From contig NZ_CP031967.1 in assembly GCF_003443615.1 (NCBI RefSeq), forward strand, positions 2,170,001 to 2,234,000: a stretch of 64,000 nucleotides of DNA. The letters run 5' to 3'. The position numbers and the translations under genes were made by a program. This document shows, in pieces, positions 27,663 through 36,743 of the stretch; position 1 is the first letter of the stretch; every line of letters begins with the position of its first letter. A model generated the notes under the pieces. That model searched no databases. It was not told where the DNA came from and saw only the letters and a list, made by a program, of their open reading frames with translations. The DNA is from Alteromonas sp. BL110 (lineage in GTDB: Bacteria > Pseudomonadota > Gammaproteobacteria > Enterobacterales > Alteromonadaceae).

Positions 27663-28586
27663 CTATAAAGGTCCGCTATAATAAGTGGATTCATGCTGTG
27701 GAACAATAATTTCGGGTGTTTTCACTACTTTTTTCCTATCCCACATCAAAATTGCCGTCTTGAGCACTGAATCAATATCATCAAATTCTGAAGCATTTGG
27801 AAAGGAAAAGCCTAAAAAGTGCATAACACGCACAATATTCGCTAGCGCGGTTTCGTTGTTAACGGGGGCTGCTCGGTTTTGTTTACTCAGCTTTCTGCCT
27901 GGCGCCACAGACGCTACCGGCACATGTCCGTATTGGGGGGCGGTGTAACCAAGTGTTTTATACACCGCGCGTTGCAGTGGCGTTACATCAATAAGGTCGC
28001 ACCCTCTCATTACACAGTTAACTTGCTGAAATACATCGTCCAAAATGACCACAAGGTTATATGAAAACAAACCGTCACGCCGTTTTAGTACAACATCTTC
28101 GGCGTTTGATTTGGCGTTTGAAATAGAGGGGAGTACTTTACCCATGAGTACATCTTCAAAGGCTTCAAGCGGCGCATCTACTTTTAGGCGCAGTGCGCAG
28201 TCCTGTGTAGCTGTGCACACTAATTTATCGCGACAGTTGCCGTTATAAATGCCGCCCATAGCTTTAATCTGCTTACGTGTACACGTGCAAAGATAGGCTC
28301 GCTCTTGAGAAAGTAAATCATCAAGAACCGCTTGATAACGTGGGTGTTGCTCACTTTGATAGATAACATCACCGTCCCAATGGAGCCCATGGGTTTCTAA
28401 AGTGGTAAGAATAGCTTTGTCAACGCCTGCTATACAGCGCGGTTCGTCAATGTCTTCCATGCGAAGCAACCATTTGCCATTATGGCTTTTTGCATCTAGG
28501 TAGCTGGCAACAGCAGTAACGAGTGAACCGAAATGTAGTTGGCCAGAGGGGGAGGGAGCAAAACGCCCTACATAGTGGTTATGCAT
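27663..28586 (-). CDS. gluQ: glutamyl-Q tRNA(Asp) synthetase
   Basis: A 307-residue truncated glutamyl-tRNA-synthetase paralogue lacking an anticodon-binding domain. It glutamylates the queuosine of tRNA-Asp. The class I HIGH-equivalent is in GRFAPSPSGQLHFGSL and the KMSKS-equivalent is RKLSKQN. A zinc-binding region has CTCTRKQIKAMGGIYNGNC. It is downstream of dksA and upstream of pcnB, the typical order. A terminator lies between dksA and this gene, so part of its expression depends on read-through, as described for E. coli dksA-gluQ. Confidence 0.95.
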   Translation of the reverse strand: MHNHYVGRFAPSPSGQLHFGSLVTAVASYLDAKSHNGKWLLRMEDIDEPRCIAGVDKAILTTLETHGLHWDGDVIYQSEQHPRYQAVLDDLLSQERAYLCTCTRKQIKAMGGIYNGNCRDKLVCTATQDCALRLKVDAPLEAFEDVLMGKVLPSISNAKSNAEDVVLKRRDGLFSYNLVVILDDVFQQVNCVMRGCDLIDVTPLQRAVYKTLGYTAPQYGHVPVASVAPGRKLSKQNRAAPVNNETALANIVRVMHFLGFSFPNASEFDDIDSVLKTAILMWDRKKVVKTPEIIVPQHESTYYSGPL

Positions 28587-28600
28587 AATTAAGGTTTAAC

Positions 28601-28632
28601 AAAAAGCCCCATCTTTTTGGGATGAGGCTTTC
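28601..28632 (-). terminator. terminator between dksA and gluQ
   Basis: Stem AAAGCC-CATC/GATG-GGCTTT with one mismatch. On the minus strand it is followed by a T-rich tract just before gluQ. E. coli has a comparable terminator at this junction. Confidence 0.7.
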
Positions 28633-28659
28633 TATATCAACATACTCGGGGTTAGTAAC

Positions 28660-29109
28660 TTAACCTTGAAGTTGCTTTTCTTTGATTTCAGCCATGGTCT
28701 TACAGTCGATACATAAATCAGCTGTAGGACGCGCTTCTAGGCGACGAATACCAATTTCGATACCACATGAATCGCAGAAGCCGAAATCGTCTTCTTCAAT
28801 GCGCTTAAGCGTTTTTTCAATTTTCTTTATTAGCTTACGCTCACGGTCTCGTGTACGTAATTCAAGGCTGAACTCTTCTTCTTGAGCTGCACGGTCTACA
28901 GGATCAGGGAAGTTTGCTGCTTCATCCTTCATGTGCGTTACCGTACGGTCAACCTCTTCACGAAGTTGATTACGCCACGCTTTAAGCAATAGACGAAAGT
29001 GCTCCAATTGGGGCTCGCCCATGTACTCTTCGTCAGCTTTTGGCTCGTACGGCTGCAAACCTGCCAGCGCTAATAGTCCTAGGGATTTTGTTTCTTTTCC
29101 TGTTGGCAT
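28660..29109 (-). CDS. dksA: RNA polymerase-binding transcription factor DksA
   Basis: A 149-residue DksA, nearly identical to the E. coli protein in the core ([20 protein letters not shown]). The coiled-coil tip DPVDRA carries the two functional aspartates, and the zinc finger uses FCDSCG and CIDCK. It binds the RNAP secondary channel and, with ppGpp, controls rRNA and amino-acid genes. An upstream ATG at 29118 directly abuts the AGGAG ribosome-binding site, so the ATG at 29109 with 9-nt spacing is preferred. About 240 nt of upstream sequence separates it from sfsA and must hold its promoters. Confidence 0.98.
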   Translation of the reverse strand: MPTGKETKSLGLLALAGLQPYEPKADEEYMGEPQLEHFRLLLKAWRNQLREEVDRTVTHMKDEAANFPDPVDRAAQEEEFSLELRTRDRERKLIKKIEKTLKRIEEDDFGFCDSCGIEIGIRRLEARPTADLCIDCKTMAEIKEKQLQG

Positions 29110-29349
29110 CTGCCACATCTCCTACACTACGACATCCATCTTGTCCTGATTGGACCGATATCTATATCAGACTCGACAGCTTCAGGCAATCGATCGTGTC
29201 TATGTAATTATTATGCTGGTGTGTTGTTTCTAACATTTGCCAGATGTTTAATCATTTATACGACTGGCTACCAGCAAACGCATTAGTGCGTTCTCCCACT
29301 AAAACAAGGCGCAAATATGAAGGCGAAATGAAAAAAATCAACCTATTTT

Positions 29350-30066
29350 TTATAAAATCACAGGGAGTAATTGATTTAATAGGATTTTTTGTTCATCAAT
29401 TATACAGCCTGCGGCAAGCATAGTTACGCCTTCATTAGCGGCAATCTGTACGCTTTGTGCATAGGTTGGATCAATATGCTCTGCAACTTGAACACTTTTA
29501 ATAGCGGTATGTTGCACGCAGAATAACAAGCTGGTCTTTATACCGCTTTGCGCTAAGCGAGCTAGTTCCAAGCAGTGTTTTGCTCCTCGCTGAGTTACCG
29601 CATCGGGAAAGTAACCTTTATTATATTCCGCTAGGGTTACCGATTTTACTTCCATATATTCTGTAAGTTCTTGACGCTGCGCATTTTCTCTGGTCAACGC
29701 GAAGTCGAATCGGCTATTGGCAGTAGGCGGTGTTACTTCTGCTTTCCAACCGCTAATACCGGAAAATTCGCTTAGCACCTTGTTATCTAGTGCTTCTGCC
29801 ACCAACTTATTAGCATTGTGAGTGTTAATGCCGATGAAGTGACCATCGAACGTTTGGGCAAGTTCCCATGTATATTTGAGCTTTCGCTTAGGGTTTGTCG
29901 ACTCACTTAAATAAACCGTGTATCCCGGTTCAGCGCAGCCGGTCATTGCACCTGTATTGGGACAATGAGCAGTAACGATTGAACCGTCGTCTAGCTCAAC
30001 GTCGGCAAGAAAACGCTTGTACCTTTTAATCAAGGTGCCGCGTAATAAGGAAGGTGAAAACTTCAT
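29350..30066 (-). CDS. sfsA: SfsA family DNA/RNA nuclease-like protein
   Basis: A 238-residue SfsA protein. It starts with an OB-fold region (FLADVELDDGSIVTAHCPNTG) followed by a restriction-nuclease-like domain with SRFDFAL, YMEVKSVTLAE and FPDAVTQRGAKHL-type motifs (here FPDAVTQRGAKHC). First described as a sugar-fermentation stimulation protein in E. coli; its molecular role is still uncertain, and the D-E-K set suggests a metal-dependent nuclease fold. It sits upstream of dksA in the same orientation, as in E. coli. Confidence 0.95.
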   Translation of the reverse strand: MKFSPSLLRGTLIKRYKRFLADVELDDGSIVTAHCPNTGAMTGCAEPGYTVYLSESTNPKRKLKYTWELAQTFDGHFIGINTHNANKLVAEALDNKVLSEFSGISGWKAEVTPPTANSRFDFALTRENAQRQELTEYMEVKSVTLAEYNKGYFPDAVTQRGAKHCLELARLAQSGIKTSLLFCVQHTAIKSVQVAEHIDPTYAQSVQIAANEGVTMLAAGCIIDEQKILLNQLLPVIL

Positions 30067-30256
30067 GTATCGCCTTTTTAAAAAATAAGGTTCACCGCGT
30101 CGAGGTACCCATTAGTTATTCGTGTGCTAAGGCATAGGGTTTATGGGGTAACGAACCACATATACGCGGTATACAGGCAAAAGAGAGTAACAAAGATTTG
30201 AGCAAGCGCAAAAAGTGCTTATCGAAAATATAACGATGTATAAGGAATAAAACGCA

Positions 30257-31540
30257 ATGGCAGAATTTACCGTAAGCCTCTCAACCAATAGCGCTGAAGC
30301 TGTATGGGGCGAAAGCGCTAAGCTTTCTTTCACTGAATCAGGCGCAGTTATACACTTGCCTGATGACAAGCTTAACGAGCGTTTAATTCAGCAAGCGGCG
30401 AGAAAATTAGATGGCCTTGGATTGCCTGCCGTTGCGCTTAAGGGGGATTGGCACAAAGAACAACAGTGGGCGTTTGCACTTAGCTTTACTCGCGCGCTCA
30501 AGCCAGCGTCTATTCAATGGGCGGATACGGCTGACAAAGCTGCGCTAGAGCAAGAGTACGCGGCTTTATTATTTACCCGACAGCTGGTAAACGAAACGCC
30601 GGAAGATCTTAGCCCTGAAACCTTAGCGACACGCGCTGCGCAGTGGCTCAAGTCGTTAGGTGGAGACAAAGTCACCTACTCAATGACAGTAGGTGAAGAC
30701 CTTAAAGAGCAAGGCTGGATAGGAATTTATAACGTAGGTCGCGGTAGTGAGCGCCCGCCTGCAATGCTGGTACTTGATTATAACCCCACAGGCAATGCAG
30801 ATGCCCCTGTCGATGCTGTGCTAGTAGGGAAAGGTATTACTTTCGACAGCGGCGGTTACAGCATTAAATCTAGCGAAGGTATGTTAGATATGAAGTGCGA
30901 CATGGGTGGCGCGGCAACGGTAACCGGTGCGTTAGGGTTATCTATTTCCCAAGGCAGCGAAAAGCGTATCCAGTTAATATTGTGCTGTGCGGAGAACCTT
31001 ATAAGTGGTCATGCTTATAAGCTTGGCGATGTACTTACCTACAAAAATGGGGTAACCGTTGAAGTTGTTAACACCGATGCAGAAGGGCGTTTGGTACTGG
31101 CTGATGGTCTGATGGCGGCAACGGAAACTGGCGCACCGCTTATTATCGATGCCGCAACGTTAACGGGTGCTGCAATGGTTGCATTAGGCTCTGATTATCA
31201 CGGCGTATTCTCGCTAGATGATAATGCGCGCGATCAAATGCTTAAAGCAGCAAAAGCTGAGAATGAACGCTTTTGGCCATTACCCCTTGAAGATTTTCAC
31301 GCAAACCGTTGCCCGTCAGCGTTTGCTGACACGGCGAACAGTCGCCCGATGAAAGGTGGCGGCGGTGGCGGTGCGTCAAACGCAGCGGGCTTCTTATCGC
31401 GCTTTGTTAAACCAGAAGGCTGGGTGCATTTAGATTTGGCTGCTGCTTATCACGGTGGAGCAACCTCTGAAATGCCAGTAGGTGCAACAGCAAAAGGCAT
31501 TCGCTCAATTGCCAGAATGCTGAAAGATTTCAGTGCATAA
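30257..31540 (+). CDS. pepB: peptidase B (M17 leucyl aminopeptidase family)
   Basis: A 427-residue cytosolic aminopeptidase, exactly the length of E. coli PepB. The M17 catalytic segment has GKGITFDSGGYSIKSS with the metal-binding Lys and Asp, DMKCDMGGAA, and the family signature NTDAEGRLVLADGL. The N-terminal half (STNSAEAVWGESAKLSF, AARKLDGLG) follows PepB and not PepA. It would release N-terminal residues from dipeptides and short peptides, using two divalent cations. It is divergent from sfsA. Confidence 0.93.
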   Translation: MAEFTVSLSTNSAEAVWGESAKLSFTESGAVIHLPDDKLNERLIQQAARKLDGLGLPAVALKGDWHKEQQWAFALSFTRALKPASIQWADTADKAALEQEYAALLFTRQLVNETPEDLSPETLATRAAQWLKSLGGDKVTYSMTVGEDLKEQGWIGIYNVGRGSERPPAMLVLDYNPTGNADAPVDAVLVGKGITFDSGGYSIKSSEGMLDMKCDMGGAATVTGALGLSISQGSEKRIQLILCCAENLISGHAYKLGDVLTYKNGVTVEVVNTDAEGRLVLADGLMAATETGAPLIIDAATLTGAAMVALGSDYHGVFSLDDNARDQMLKAAKAENERFWPLPLEDFHANRCPSAFADTANSRPMKGGGGGGASNAAGFLSRFVKPEGWVHLDLAAAYHGGATSEMPVGATAKGIRSIARMLKDFSA

Positions 31541-31586
31541 ATAAACAACAGAGGGGGCTTCACAAAGTGTTGCCCCTTTTCGTTAA

Positions 31587-31769
31587 TTAGATCCCGCCTA
31601 AGCGTTCAGCCAGTTTCTTATAACGTTCAACGTCACCGCTATCAAAAAGTGGGTTACCGTCGGTATCTTTGTCTTTTGATACTAAAAGGCTTTCGCGCTC
31701 TAGACGCTCTACGCGTACTTCTTGAACACCAAGAAATGCCGCCACTTCTTTTACCGTCATCAAACTCAT
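31587..31769 (-). CDS. small MerR/excisionase-like helix-turn-helix protein
   Basis: A 60-residue protein that is almost entirely one winged-helix motif: LMTVKEVAAFLGVQEVRVERLER, with a short wing and a C-terminal helix (SGDVERYKKLAERLG). It resembles the HTH_17/excisionase fold. A free-standing domain of this size may be a DNA-architectural protein or a regulator. No prophage or integrase is nearby, so a phage excisionase is unlikely. Codons look native. Targets unknown. Confidence 0.7.
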   Translation of the reverse strand: MSLMTVKEVAAFLGVQEVRVERLERESLLVSKDKDTDGNPLFDSGDVERYKKLAERLGGI

Positions 31770-32266
31770 TACAAAATTTTCCTATTGTGATTGTTATTGT
31801 TAGGTTTTAACAAGGCCTCTACTTTGGACAAGGCTGTGTGACCTCGTCATTACATCAGAAGCGCTTTGTACAAGACATTACCTAAAAGGCGAATAAAATA
31901 CTAAACATCCAGCTATGGTAAGCAGTTTTGTTTACACATTGCATAAACCAAAGGCTAGATAACGTTATAGTTGCTATGCCTGCTTCATACTGCTTCCTAT
32001 TGTTTTAGTTAAGCGCATTTTTGCTATTTTTCGAGTCTTTTTTAACGATTCTTTTAATGTTTACTGGTGATGGGCGCGAGCTTTTTACCTAAAATCTGAT
32101 TTAGATGGACATAACGAGCAACTGCAGTGTGAGTTAAAAGGTGTTTTTAACTCACACTGCTTGGTTTACCATTGCGCGCCAAAACCACCTATCTGCATGA
32201 ATCTTGGGTTATACTTTACCGTTCACGCTTAAATTAGGCTCACGCACTAATCGGAGACAATAAAAA
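31770..32266. other. intergenic region between the HTH gene and yhgN
   Basis: About 500 nt, AT-rich and without a credible gene. It contains the large hairpin at 32124-32160, listed separately, and must carry two divergent promoters. No other structure recognised. Confidence 0.5.
32124..32160. promoter_or_regulatory. 16-bp perfect hairpin upstream of yhgN
   Basis: GCAGTGTGAGTTAAAA and TTTTAACTCACACTGC flank a 5-nt loop, 107 nt before yhgN. The flank TTGGTTT is not a classical T tract, though the TTTT inside the stem could make a terminator in either direction. It may end an upstream untranslated or small RNA, or be an operator. Confidence 0.5.
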
Positions 32267-32869
32267 ATGGATACTTGGTCCGCTGCCGTTATGCTTTTTC
32301 TGATCATGGATCCTCTCGGTAATCTGCCGGTTTTTATGTCAGTGCTTAAATCGATTGAGCCCAAACGACGTCAATTTATTCTTATTCGAGAGCTTTTGTT
32401 TGCTCTTGGTATTTTGTTCTTATTTCTATTCAGCGGTCAGTCCGTACTCAATTTTTTGAATGTTGAGCAAGAAACTGTGAGTATTGCCGGTGGCATCATT
32501 TTATTTCTTATCGCGCTTAAGATGATATTTCCGTCGTCTGGTAATCCAAGCGGATTGGCAGTGGGTGAAGAGCCTTTCTTGGTGCCTCTTGCTATTCCTA
32601 TGATCGCTGGCCCTTCAACGTTAGCGGCGTTAATACTTCTTGCTAATCAAGCACCAGATAGAATGGTGGATTGGTCACTAGCGCTTGCCGCTTCGTGGTC
32701 GATTAGCGCAGTGATCTTATTATTTTCAAACGTGTTTCATAAAATTTTAGGAGAGCGCGGGCTAGTTGCGATGGAGCGATTAATGGGTATGATCCTCGTT
32801 ATGATCGCTATCCAGATGTTATTAGATGGCGTTACTAAATATTTCATGCATGCCACTGGAGCCCTTTAA
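32267..32869 (+). CDS. yhgN: MarC family membrane protein YhgN
   Basis: A 200-residue inner-membrane protein with six predicted helices. The MarC/YhgN signature is visible in LFLIMDPLGNLPVF near the N-terminus and VPLAIPMIAGPSTLAALIL in the middle. E. coli YhgN is 197 residues. MarC proteins were once thought to be multidrug transporters, but this was not supported, and the function is unknown. The next gene starts directly after its stop codon, so the two are translated from one mRNA. Confidence 0.92.
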   Translation: MDTWSAAVMLFLIMDPLGNLPVFMSVLKSIEPKRRQFILIRELLFALGILFLFLFSGQSVLNFLNVEQETVSIAGGIILFLIALKMIFPSSGNPSGLAVGEEPFLVPLAIPMIAGPSTLAALILLANQAPDRMVDWSLALAASWSISAVILLFSNVFHKILGERGLVAMERLMGMILVMIAIQMLLDGVTKYFMHATGAL

Positions 32870-33448
32870 ATGGCAAAGCAAAAACTTAATACCTTTGGGC
32901 GTGTCCGCGCCTTAGAAGGCTGGAAAGCCGTTGCATTCGGCGCTGCGTTACTTGAGCGTATGCTACCTAACTACACGCTTTTCTGTGAGCTTACAGAAAG
33001 CGGTGATGCGAATGCCTTACGCAACTGCTTAAACTTGGTCTGGGAAACGCTAAAGTCTCCTAAAAGTAAATTTAATATCGCTGTGCAGCTTGAGAAGGTG
33101 GAAGTTGCTACCCCGGACACTAGCGAACACGATAACTATGGCGTCTACCCAGCTATAGATGCAGCCATTGGGCTAGCTGGTCTGCTCAACCTAATTGCTG
33201 GTGATGACCCACAAGGTGCTGTGGTTATTAGTAAACTATCTCAAGGTAGCGTTGAAGCTTATTTATTAGAAAGCGAAGAAGCTGATGATGAGACCGTAAA
33301 AGGTCACCCACTTATGGAATTTGAAGTAGAGGTACAAAACGAACTGCTCGATTACGTTGAGCAAGCTAAGTATCCTGCAAAGGCAGCAGACGAAATGAAA
33401 GCCCTCGCACTGGAAGCGGGCATCTCAAACATAGGCCTTGAACTTTAA
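32870..33448 (+). CDS. yjaG: YjaG family (DUF416) protein
   Basis: A 192-residue soluble, acidic, mostly helical protein typical of the DUF416/YjaG family (E. coli 196 residues). Recognisable segments are LEGWKAVAFGAALLERMLPNY near the N-terminus (stated here across two helices), YGVYPAIDAAIGL in the middle and KGHPLMEFEVEVQNEL near the end. Function is unknown. It starts immediately after the yhgN stop codon and converges on rsmD. The 68-nt gap holds a weak GCCGTG/CACGGC hairpin that may terminate one or both. Confidence 0.85.
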   Translation: MAKQKLNTFGRVRALEGWKAVAFGAALLERMLPNYTLFCELTESGDANALRNCLNLVWETLKSPKSKFNIAVQLEKVEVATPDTSEHDNYGVYPAIDAAIGLAGLLNLIAGDDPQGAVVISKLSQGSVEAYLLESEEADDETVKGHPLMEFEVEVQNELLDYVEQAKYPAKAADEMKALALEAGISNIGLEL

Positions 33449-33516
33449 AGTAGCTAGGCCGTGCACTTCAGGTAGGTTCACGGCTTTGCGCTACGCTAAG
33501 CGTACGTACGTTTTAG

Positions 33517-34215
33517 TTAGCTCACTTCTATTAACATGTAGCGCAGTGCGCTGGTGTGTTTTTCTTTAATCACTTGCCAGTGGGTAGGTAACGTAGGTGT
33601 TGTGAGCGTACTCTCATGCTCCAAGTAAACTACGCTACCGTTTTGCACTAAGTTATTTTCTGCAAGCGACGTTAGCGCAGGTGTTACTAAACCTTTGCCG
33701 AACGGCGGATCGACAAATACCACATCGTAAGGTGCCCGGCTAGTTTCTGAAGAGTTTAGCTCTTTCAGGTTTTGTAACGCATCACCTTGGTAAATGTTAG
33801 CTGACGCGACTTCATTTGCTTTGAGCAAAGAAAGGTTGCTCTTTAGCTGTGAAGCAGCCTGATTATCTAGTTCAATAAAATCGCAATGTGCCGCATAGCG
33901 CGATAATGCTTCTAATCCCAAACCACCAGAGCCCGCAAATACATCTAGGCAGCGTGCGTTATTAATATAAGGCATTAACCAGTTAAATAAGGTCTCTTTA
34001 TTTCTGTCGGTAGTAGGCCTTAACCCTTCGGCGTTCAATACAGGTAGTTTTCTACCGCGCCACTGGCCACCAATAATACGTATTTGCCCTGTGCTATTTG
34101 CACGTTGGGTTCTACCATTTTTTGGTGAATAAGGTTTTTTTGCAGAAGATGGAGCCCGAGTAGGGCGAGAAACTCGCTTCATAGTGGCCGACAATGGTAT
34201 CATGCGTTCATACAT
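33517..34215 (-). CDS. rsmD: 16S rRNA (guanine-966-N2)-methyltransferase
   Basis: A 232-residue class I methyltransferase. RIIGGQWRGRKLPV near residue 47, then LDVFAGSGGLGLEALSR (SAM binding), and the catalytic FVDPPFGKG. RsmD methylates G966 of 16S rRNA during 30S assembly. The body begins near residue 45. The preceding basic, low-complexity stretch is longer than in E. coli (198 residues), and ATGs at 34203 and 34182 are alternative starts, none with a clear ribosome-binding site. It is divergent from ftsY, the conserved rsmD-ftsY arrangement. Confidence 0.93.
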   Translation of the reverse strand: MYERMIPLSATMKRVSRPTRAPSSAKKPYSPKNGRTQRANSTGQIRIIGGQWRGRKLPVLNAEGLRPTTDRNKETLFNWLMPYINNARCLDVFAGSGGLGLEALSRYAAHCDFIELDNQAASQLKSNLSLLKANEVASANIYQGDALQNLKELNSSETSRAPYDVVFVDPPFGKGLVTPALTSLAENNLVQNGSVVYLEHESTLTTPTLPTHWQVIKEKHTSALRYMLIEVS

Positions 34216-34269
34216 TAGGCGGCAAGTGTAGCCGAAATTGCTAAGAATTTATAAGGATTTGTCCTAACA

Positions 34270-36003
34270 ATGTCGAAACTTTTTGGCTGGTTCAGTAAGA
34301 ACAAGAAAGCAGAGAAACAAAAAGCCCAAGCGGAAGAAGAAGCTCGCGCAAAGGCAGAAGCTGAAGCACGGGCTAAAGCCCAAGCGGAAGAAGAAGCTCG
34401 TGCAAAGGCCGAAGCTGAAGCACAGGCTAAAGCGCAAGCCGAAGAAGAGGCTCGCGCAAAGGCGGAAGCCGAAGCACAGGCTAAAGCCCAAGCGGAAGAA
34501 GAAGCTCGTGCAAAGGCCGAATCTGAAGCACAGGCTAAAGCGCAAGCCGAAGAAGAAGCTCGCGCAAAGGCGGAAGCTGAAGCACGGGCTAAAGCCCAAG
34601 CGGAAGAAGAGGCTCGCGCAAAGGCGGAAGCCGAAGCACAGGCTAAAGCGCAGGCGGAAGAAGAAGCTCGCGCAAAGGCGGAAGCTGAAGCACGGGCTAA
34701 AGCCCAAGCGGAAGAAGAAGCTCGTGCAAAGGCCGAAGCTGAAGCACAGGCTAAAGCGCAAGCCGAAGAAGAGGCTCGCGCAAAGGCCGAAGCTGAAGCA
34801 CAGGCTAAAGCGCAAGCCGAAGAAGAGGCTCGCGCAAAGGCGGAAGCCGAAGCACGGGCTAAAGCCCAAGCGGAAGAAGAAGCTCGTGCAAAGGCCGAAG
34901 CTGAAGCACAGGCTAAAGCGCAGGCGGAAGAAGAGGCTCGTTTAAAGGCCGAAGCCGAAGCACAGGCTAAAGCCCAAGCGGAAGAAGAGGCTCGTGCAAA
35001 GGCCGAAGCTGAAGCACAGGCTAAAGCGCAAGCCGAAGAAAAGCCGAAAGAGAAAAAGTCCCTATTTGCACGCTTAAAAGCCAGCCTATCTCGCACAAAA
35101 GAGAATTTAGGCAGCGGTATAGTTAGCCTATTTAAAGGTAAAACCATTGATGACGAGCTGTACGAAGACCTTGAAACACAGCTTTTAGTGGCCGACGTGG
35201 GTATGGATACCACACAAAAAATTATTGACCATTTGACTGATAGTGCGTCTCGTAAAGATCTTAAAGATGCGGAAGCTTTACTGGATATCATGAAGCAACA
35301 AATGTCGGGTATGCTGTCTGAAGTTAACCAGCCTCTTTCTGAAGTCATGAAAGCACATGATTCCAGTGAAGGTCCGTTCGTTATCTTGATGGTTGGTGTA
35401 AATGGTGTAGGTAAAACCACCACTATTGGTAAGCTGGCTAAGCAGTTCCAGCAAGAAGGCAAGAAAGTGATGCTTGCTGCCGGTGATACGTTTAGAGCTG
35501 CTGCCGTGGAACAGCTTCAAGTATGGGGCGAGCGCAACGACATCCCCGTTATCGCACAACATACTGGAGCTGACAGTGCATCGGTACTCTACGATGCGCT
35601 AGAAGCGGCTAAATCGCGCGGCACCGATATTCTTATTGCTGACACCGCAGGACGTTTGCAGAACAAGAACAACTTGATGGAAGAGCTAAAGAAAGTGGTT
35701 CGCGTTATGAAGAAGATCAACCCCAACGCGCCTCACGAAGTGATGCTTACATTAGACGCTGGTACTGGGCAAAACGCTATTAGCCAAGCTAAGTTGTTTA
35801 ACGAAGCTGTGGGCTTAACTGGTATCACCCTTACCAAATTAGACGGTACAGCAAAAGGCGGAGTTATATTCTCTATTGCCGATAAGTTTAAAATTCCTAT
35901 AAGGTATATAGGTGTTGGCGAAAGTATCGATGATTTACGCCAGTTCGACGGCCAAGAATTTATTGACGCGTTGTTTAGCGAAATGGACACACCTGGAAGC
36001 TAA
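34270..36003 (+). CDS. ftsY: signal recognition particle receptor FtsY with expanded A domain
   Basis: SRP receptor that docks ribosome-SRP complexes at the membrane. A short basic start (MSKLFGWFSKNKKAEKQ) is followed by 13 copies of an 18-residue Ala/Glu/Lys/Gln repeat (residues 24-257), then the N domain (about 258-360) and the GTPase G domain: GVNGVGKTT (about 375-383), GDTFRAAAVEQL, DTAGR (about 457) and TKLDGTAKGG (about 521). The NG core is complete, so the 577-residue length (497 in E. coli) reflects the repeat. FtsY A domains are variable and acidic; here it should form a long charged helix. ftsE follows within 30 nt. Confidence 0.96.
   Translation: MSKLFGWFSKNKKAEKQKAQAEEEARAKAEAEARAKAQAEEEARAKAEAEAQAKAQAEEEARAKAEAEAQAKAQAEEEARAKAESEAQAKAQAEEEARAKAEAEARAKAQAEEEARAKAEAEAQAKAQAEEEARAKAEAEARAKAQAEEEARAKAEAEAQAKAQAEEEARAKAEAEAQAKAQAEEEARAKAEAEARAKAQAEEEARAKAEAEAQAKAQAEEEARLKAEAEAQAKAQAEEEARAKAEAEAQAKAQAEEKPKEKKSLFARLKASLSRTKENLGSGIVSLFKGKTIDDELYEDLETQLLVADVGMDTTQKIIDHLTDSASRKDLKDAEALLDIMKQQMSGMLSEVNQPLSEVMKAHDSSEGPFVILMVGVNGVGKTTTIGKLAKQFQQEGKKVMLAAGDTFRAAAVEQLQVWGERNDIPVIAQHTGADSASVLYDALEAAKSRGTDILIADTAGRLQNKNNLMEELKKVVRVMKKINPNAPHEVMLTLDAGTGQNAISQAKLFNEAVGLTGITLTKLDGTAKGGVIFSIADKFKIPIRYIGVGESIDDLRQFDGQEFIDALFSEMDTPGS
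34339..35040 (+). repeat. 54-bp in-frame tandem repeat (13 copies) in ftsY
   Basis: Thirteen consecutive 54-bp units encode EARAKAEAEAQAKAQAEE, with Q/R alternation at position 11 and rare changes (S at position 8 in unit 4, L at position 4 in unit 12). The units differ from one another mainly at synonymous third positions. The repeat has no stops in several frames, which produces long spurious frames on both strands. Confidence 0.98.
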
Positions 36004-36029
36004 AACCAGCAAAGCGGTAGGGAAAAATA

Positions 36030-36743
36030 ATGATAAAGTTTGAGCAGGTAAGCAAAACCTATCCAGGCGGGCAGCGCGCGCTTAGTAAGGTTAATTTTCA
36101 TATTGCCCCAGGTGAAATGGCCTTTTTAACAGGGCACTCGGGTGCAGGGAAAAGTACACTACTTAAACTTATCAGCCTAATGGAGCGCCCAACAGTAGGG
36201 CGCGTTCTTATTAATGGCCACGACCTTAACACCATTACCCGTCGAGATATTGCCTACATTCGCCGCGATATCGGTATGATCTTTCAAAGTCATCAGCTGT
36301 TAATGGATAAATCAGTTTTTGACAACGTCGCCTTGCCGTTAGTGATTGAAGGGTATACGCATAAAGAAATTCGCAAGCGTGTAGACGCCGCGCTTGAGAT
36401 GGTGGGGCTTAGAGACAAAGCCCGTTGCTTACCCATTACGTTATCTGGAGGTGAGCAACAACGTGTGGGTATTGCGCGAGCAGTGGTAAATAAACCTCCC
36501 TTACTGTTAGCCGACGAGCCTACCGGTAACCTAGACCCTAAACTTTCAATGGAAATTATCCGCTTGTTCGAAGATTTCAATCAAGCGGGAGTATCGGTGC
36601 TGATTGCGACTCACGACTTAGGGCTAATCGCTCGTATGCGCTATCGCACGCTTACGCTTAAAAACGGGCAAATGATTACTGATGGTCTAACCGATGATAT
36701 GGGTGGCACGGGTTCAAGCACCGGCGAAGGAGAGTGGTCGTGA
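36030..36743 (+). CDS. ftsE: cell division ATP-binding protein FtsE
   Basis: A 237-residue ABC ATPase (222 in E. coli) with Walker [10 protein letters not shown], signature LSGGEQQRV, Walker [13 protein letters not shown] and a switch His in ATHDLGL. With FtsX it forms the complex that activates periplasmic amidase factors at the divisome. The C-terminus has an extra Gly/Ser-rich tail ([12 protein letters not shown]). It overlaps ftsX by 4 nt and follows ftsY by 26 nt, the standard ftsYEX operon. Confidence 0.97.
   Translation: MIKFEQVSKTYPGGQRALSKVNFHIAPGEMAFLTGHSGAGKSTLLKLISLMERPTVGRVLINGHDLNTITRRDIAYIRRDIGMIFQSHQLLMDKSVFDNVALPLVIEGYTHKEIRKRVDAALEMVGLRDKARCLPITLSGGEQQRVGIARAVVNKPPLLLADEPTGNLDPKLSMEIIRLFEDFNQAGVSVLIATHDLGLIARMRYRTLTLKNGQMITDGLTDDMGGTGSSTGEGEWS

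Noticed and set aside
31587..31769. Phage excisionase reading of the small HTH protein
   Set aside because: No integrase, att site or other phage gene is nearby and codon use looks native.
34339..35040. CRISPR-like array suspected from regular repeat spacing
   Set aside because: Contiguous 54-bp units without spacers, in frame within ftsY.
34215..35462. Long minus-strand Ala/Ser-rich frame opposite ftsY, plus further frames at 34264-34869 (-) and 34283-34945 (+)
   Set aside because: All arise because the 54-bp ftsY repeat has no stops in these frames; composition is repetitive and none has a ribosome-binding site.
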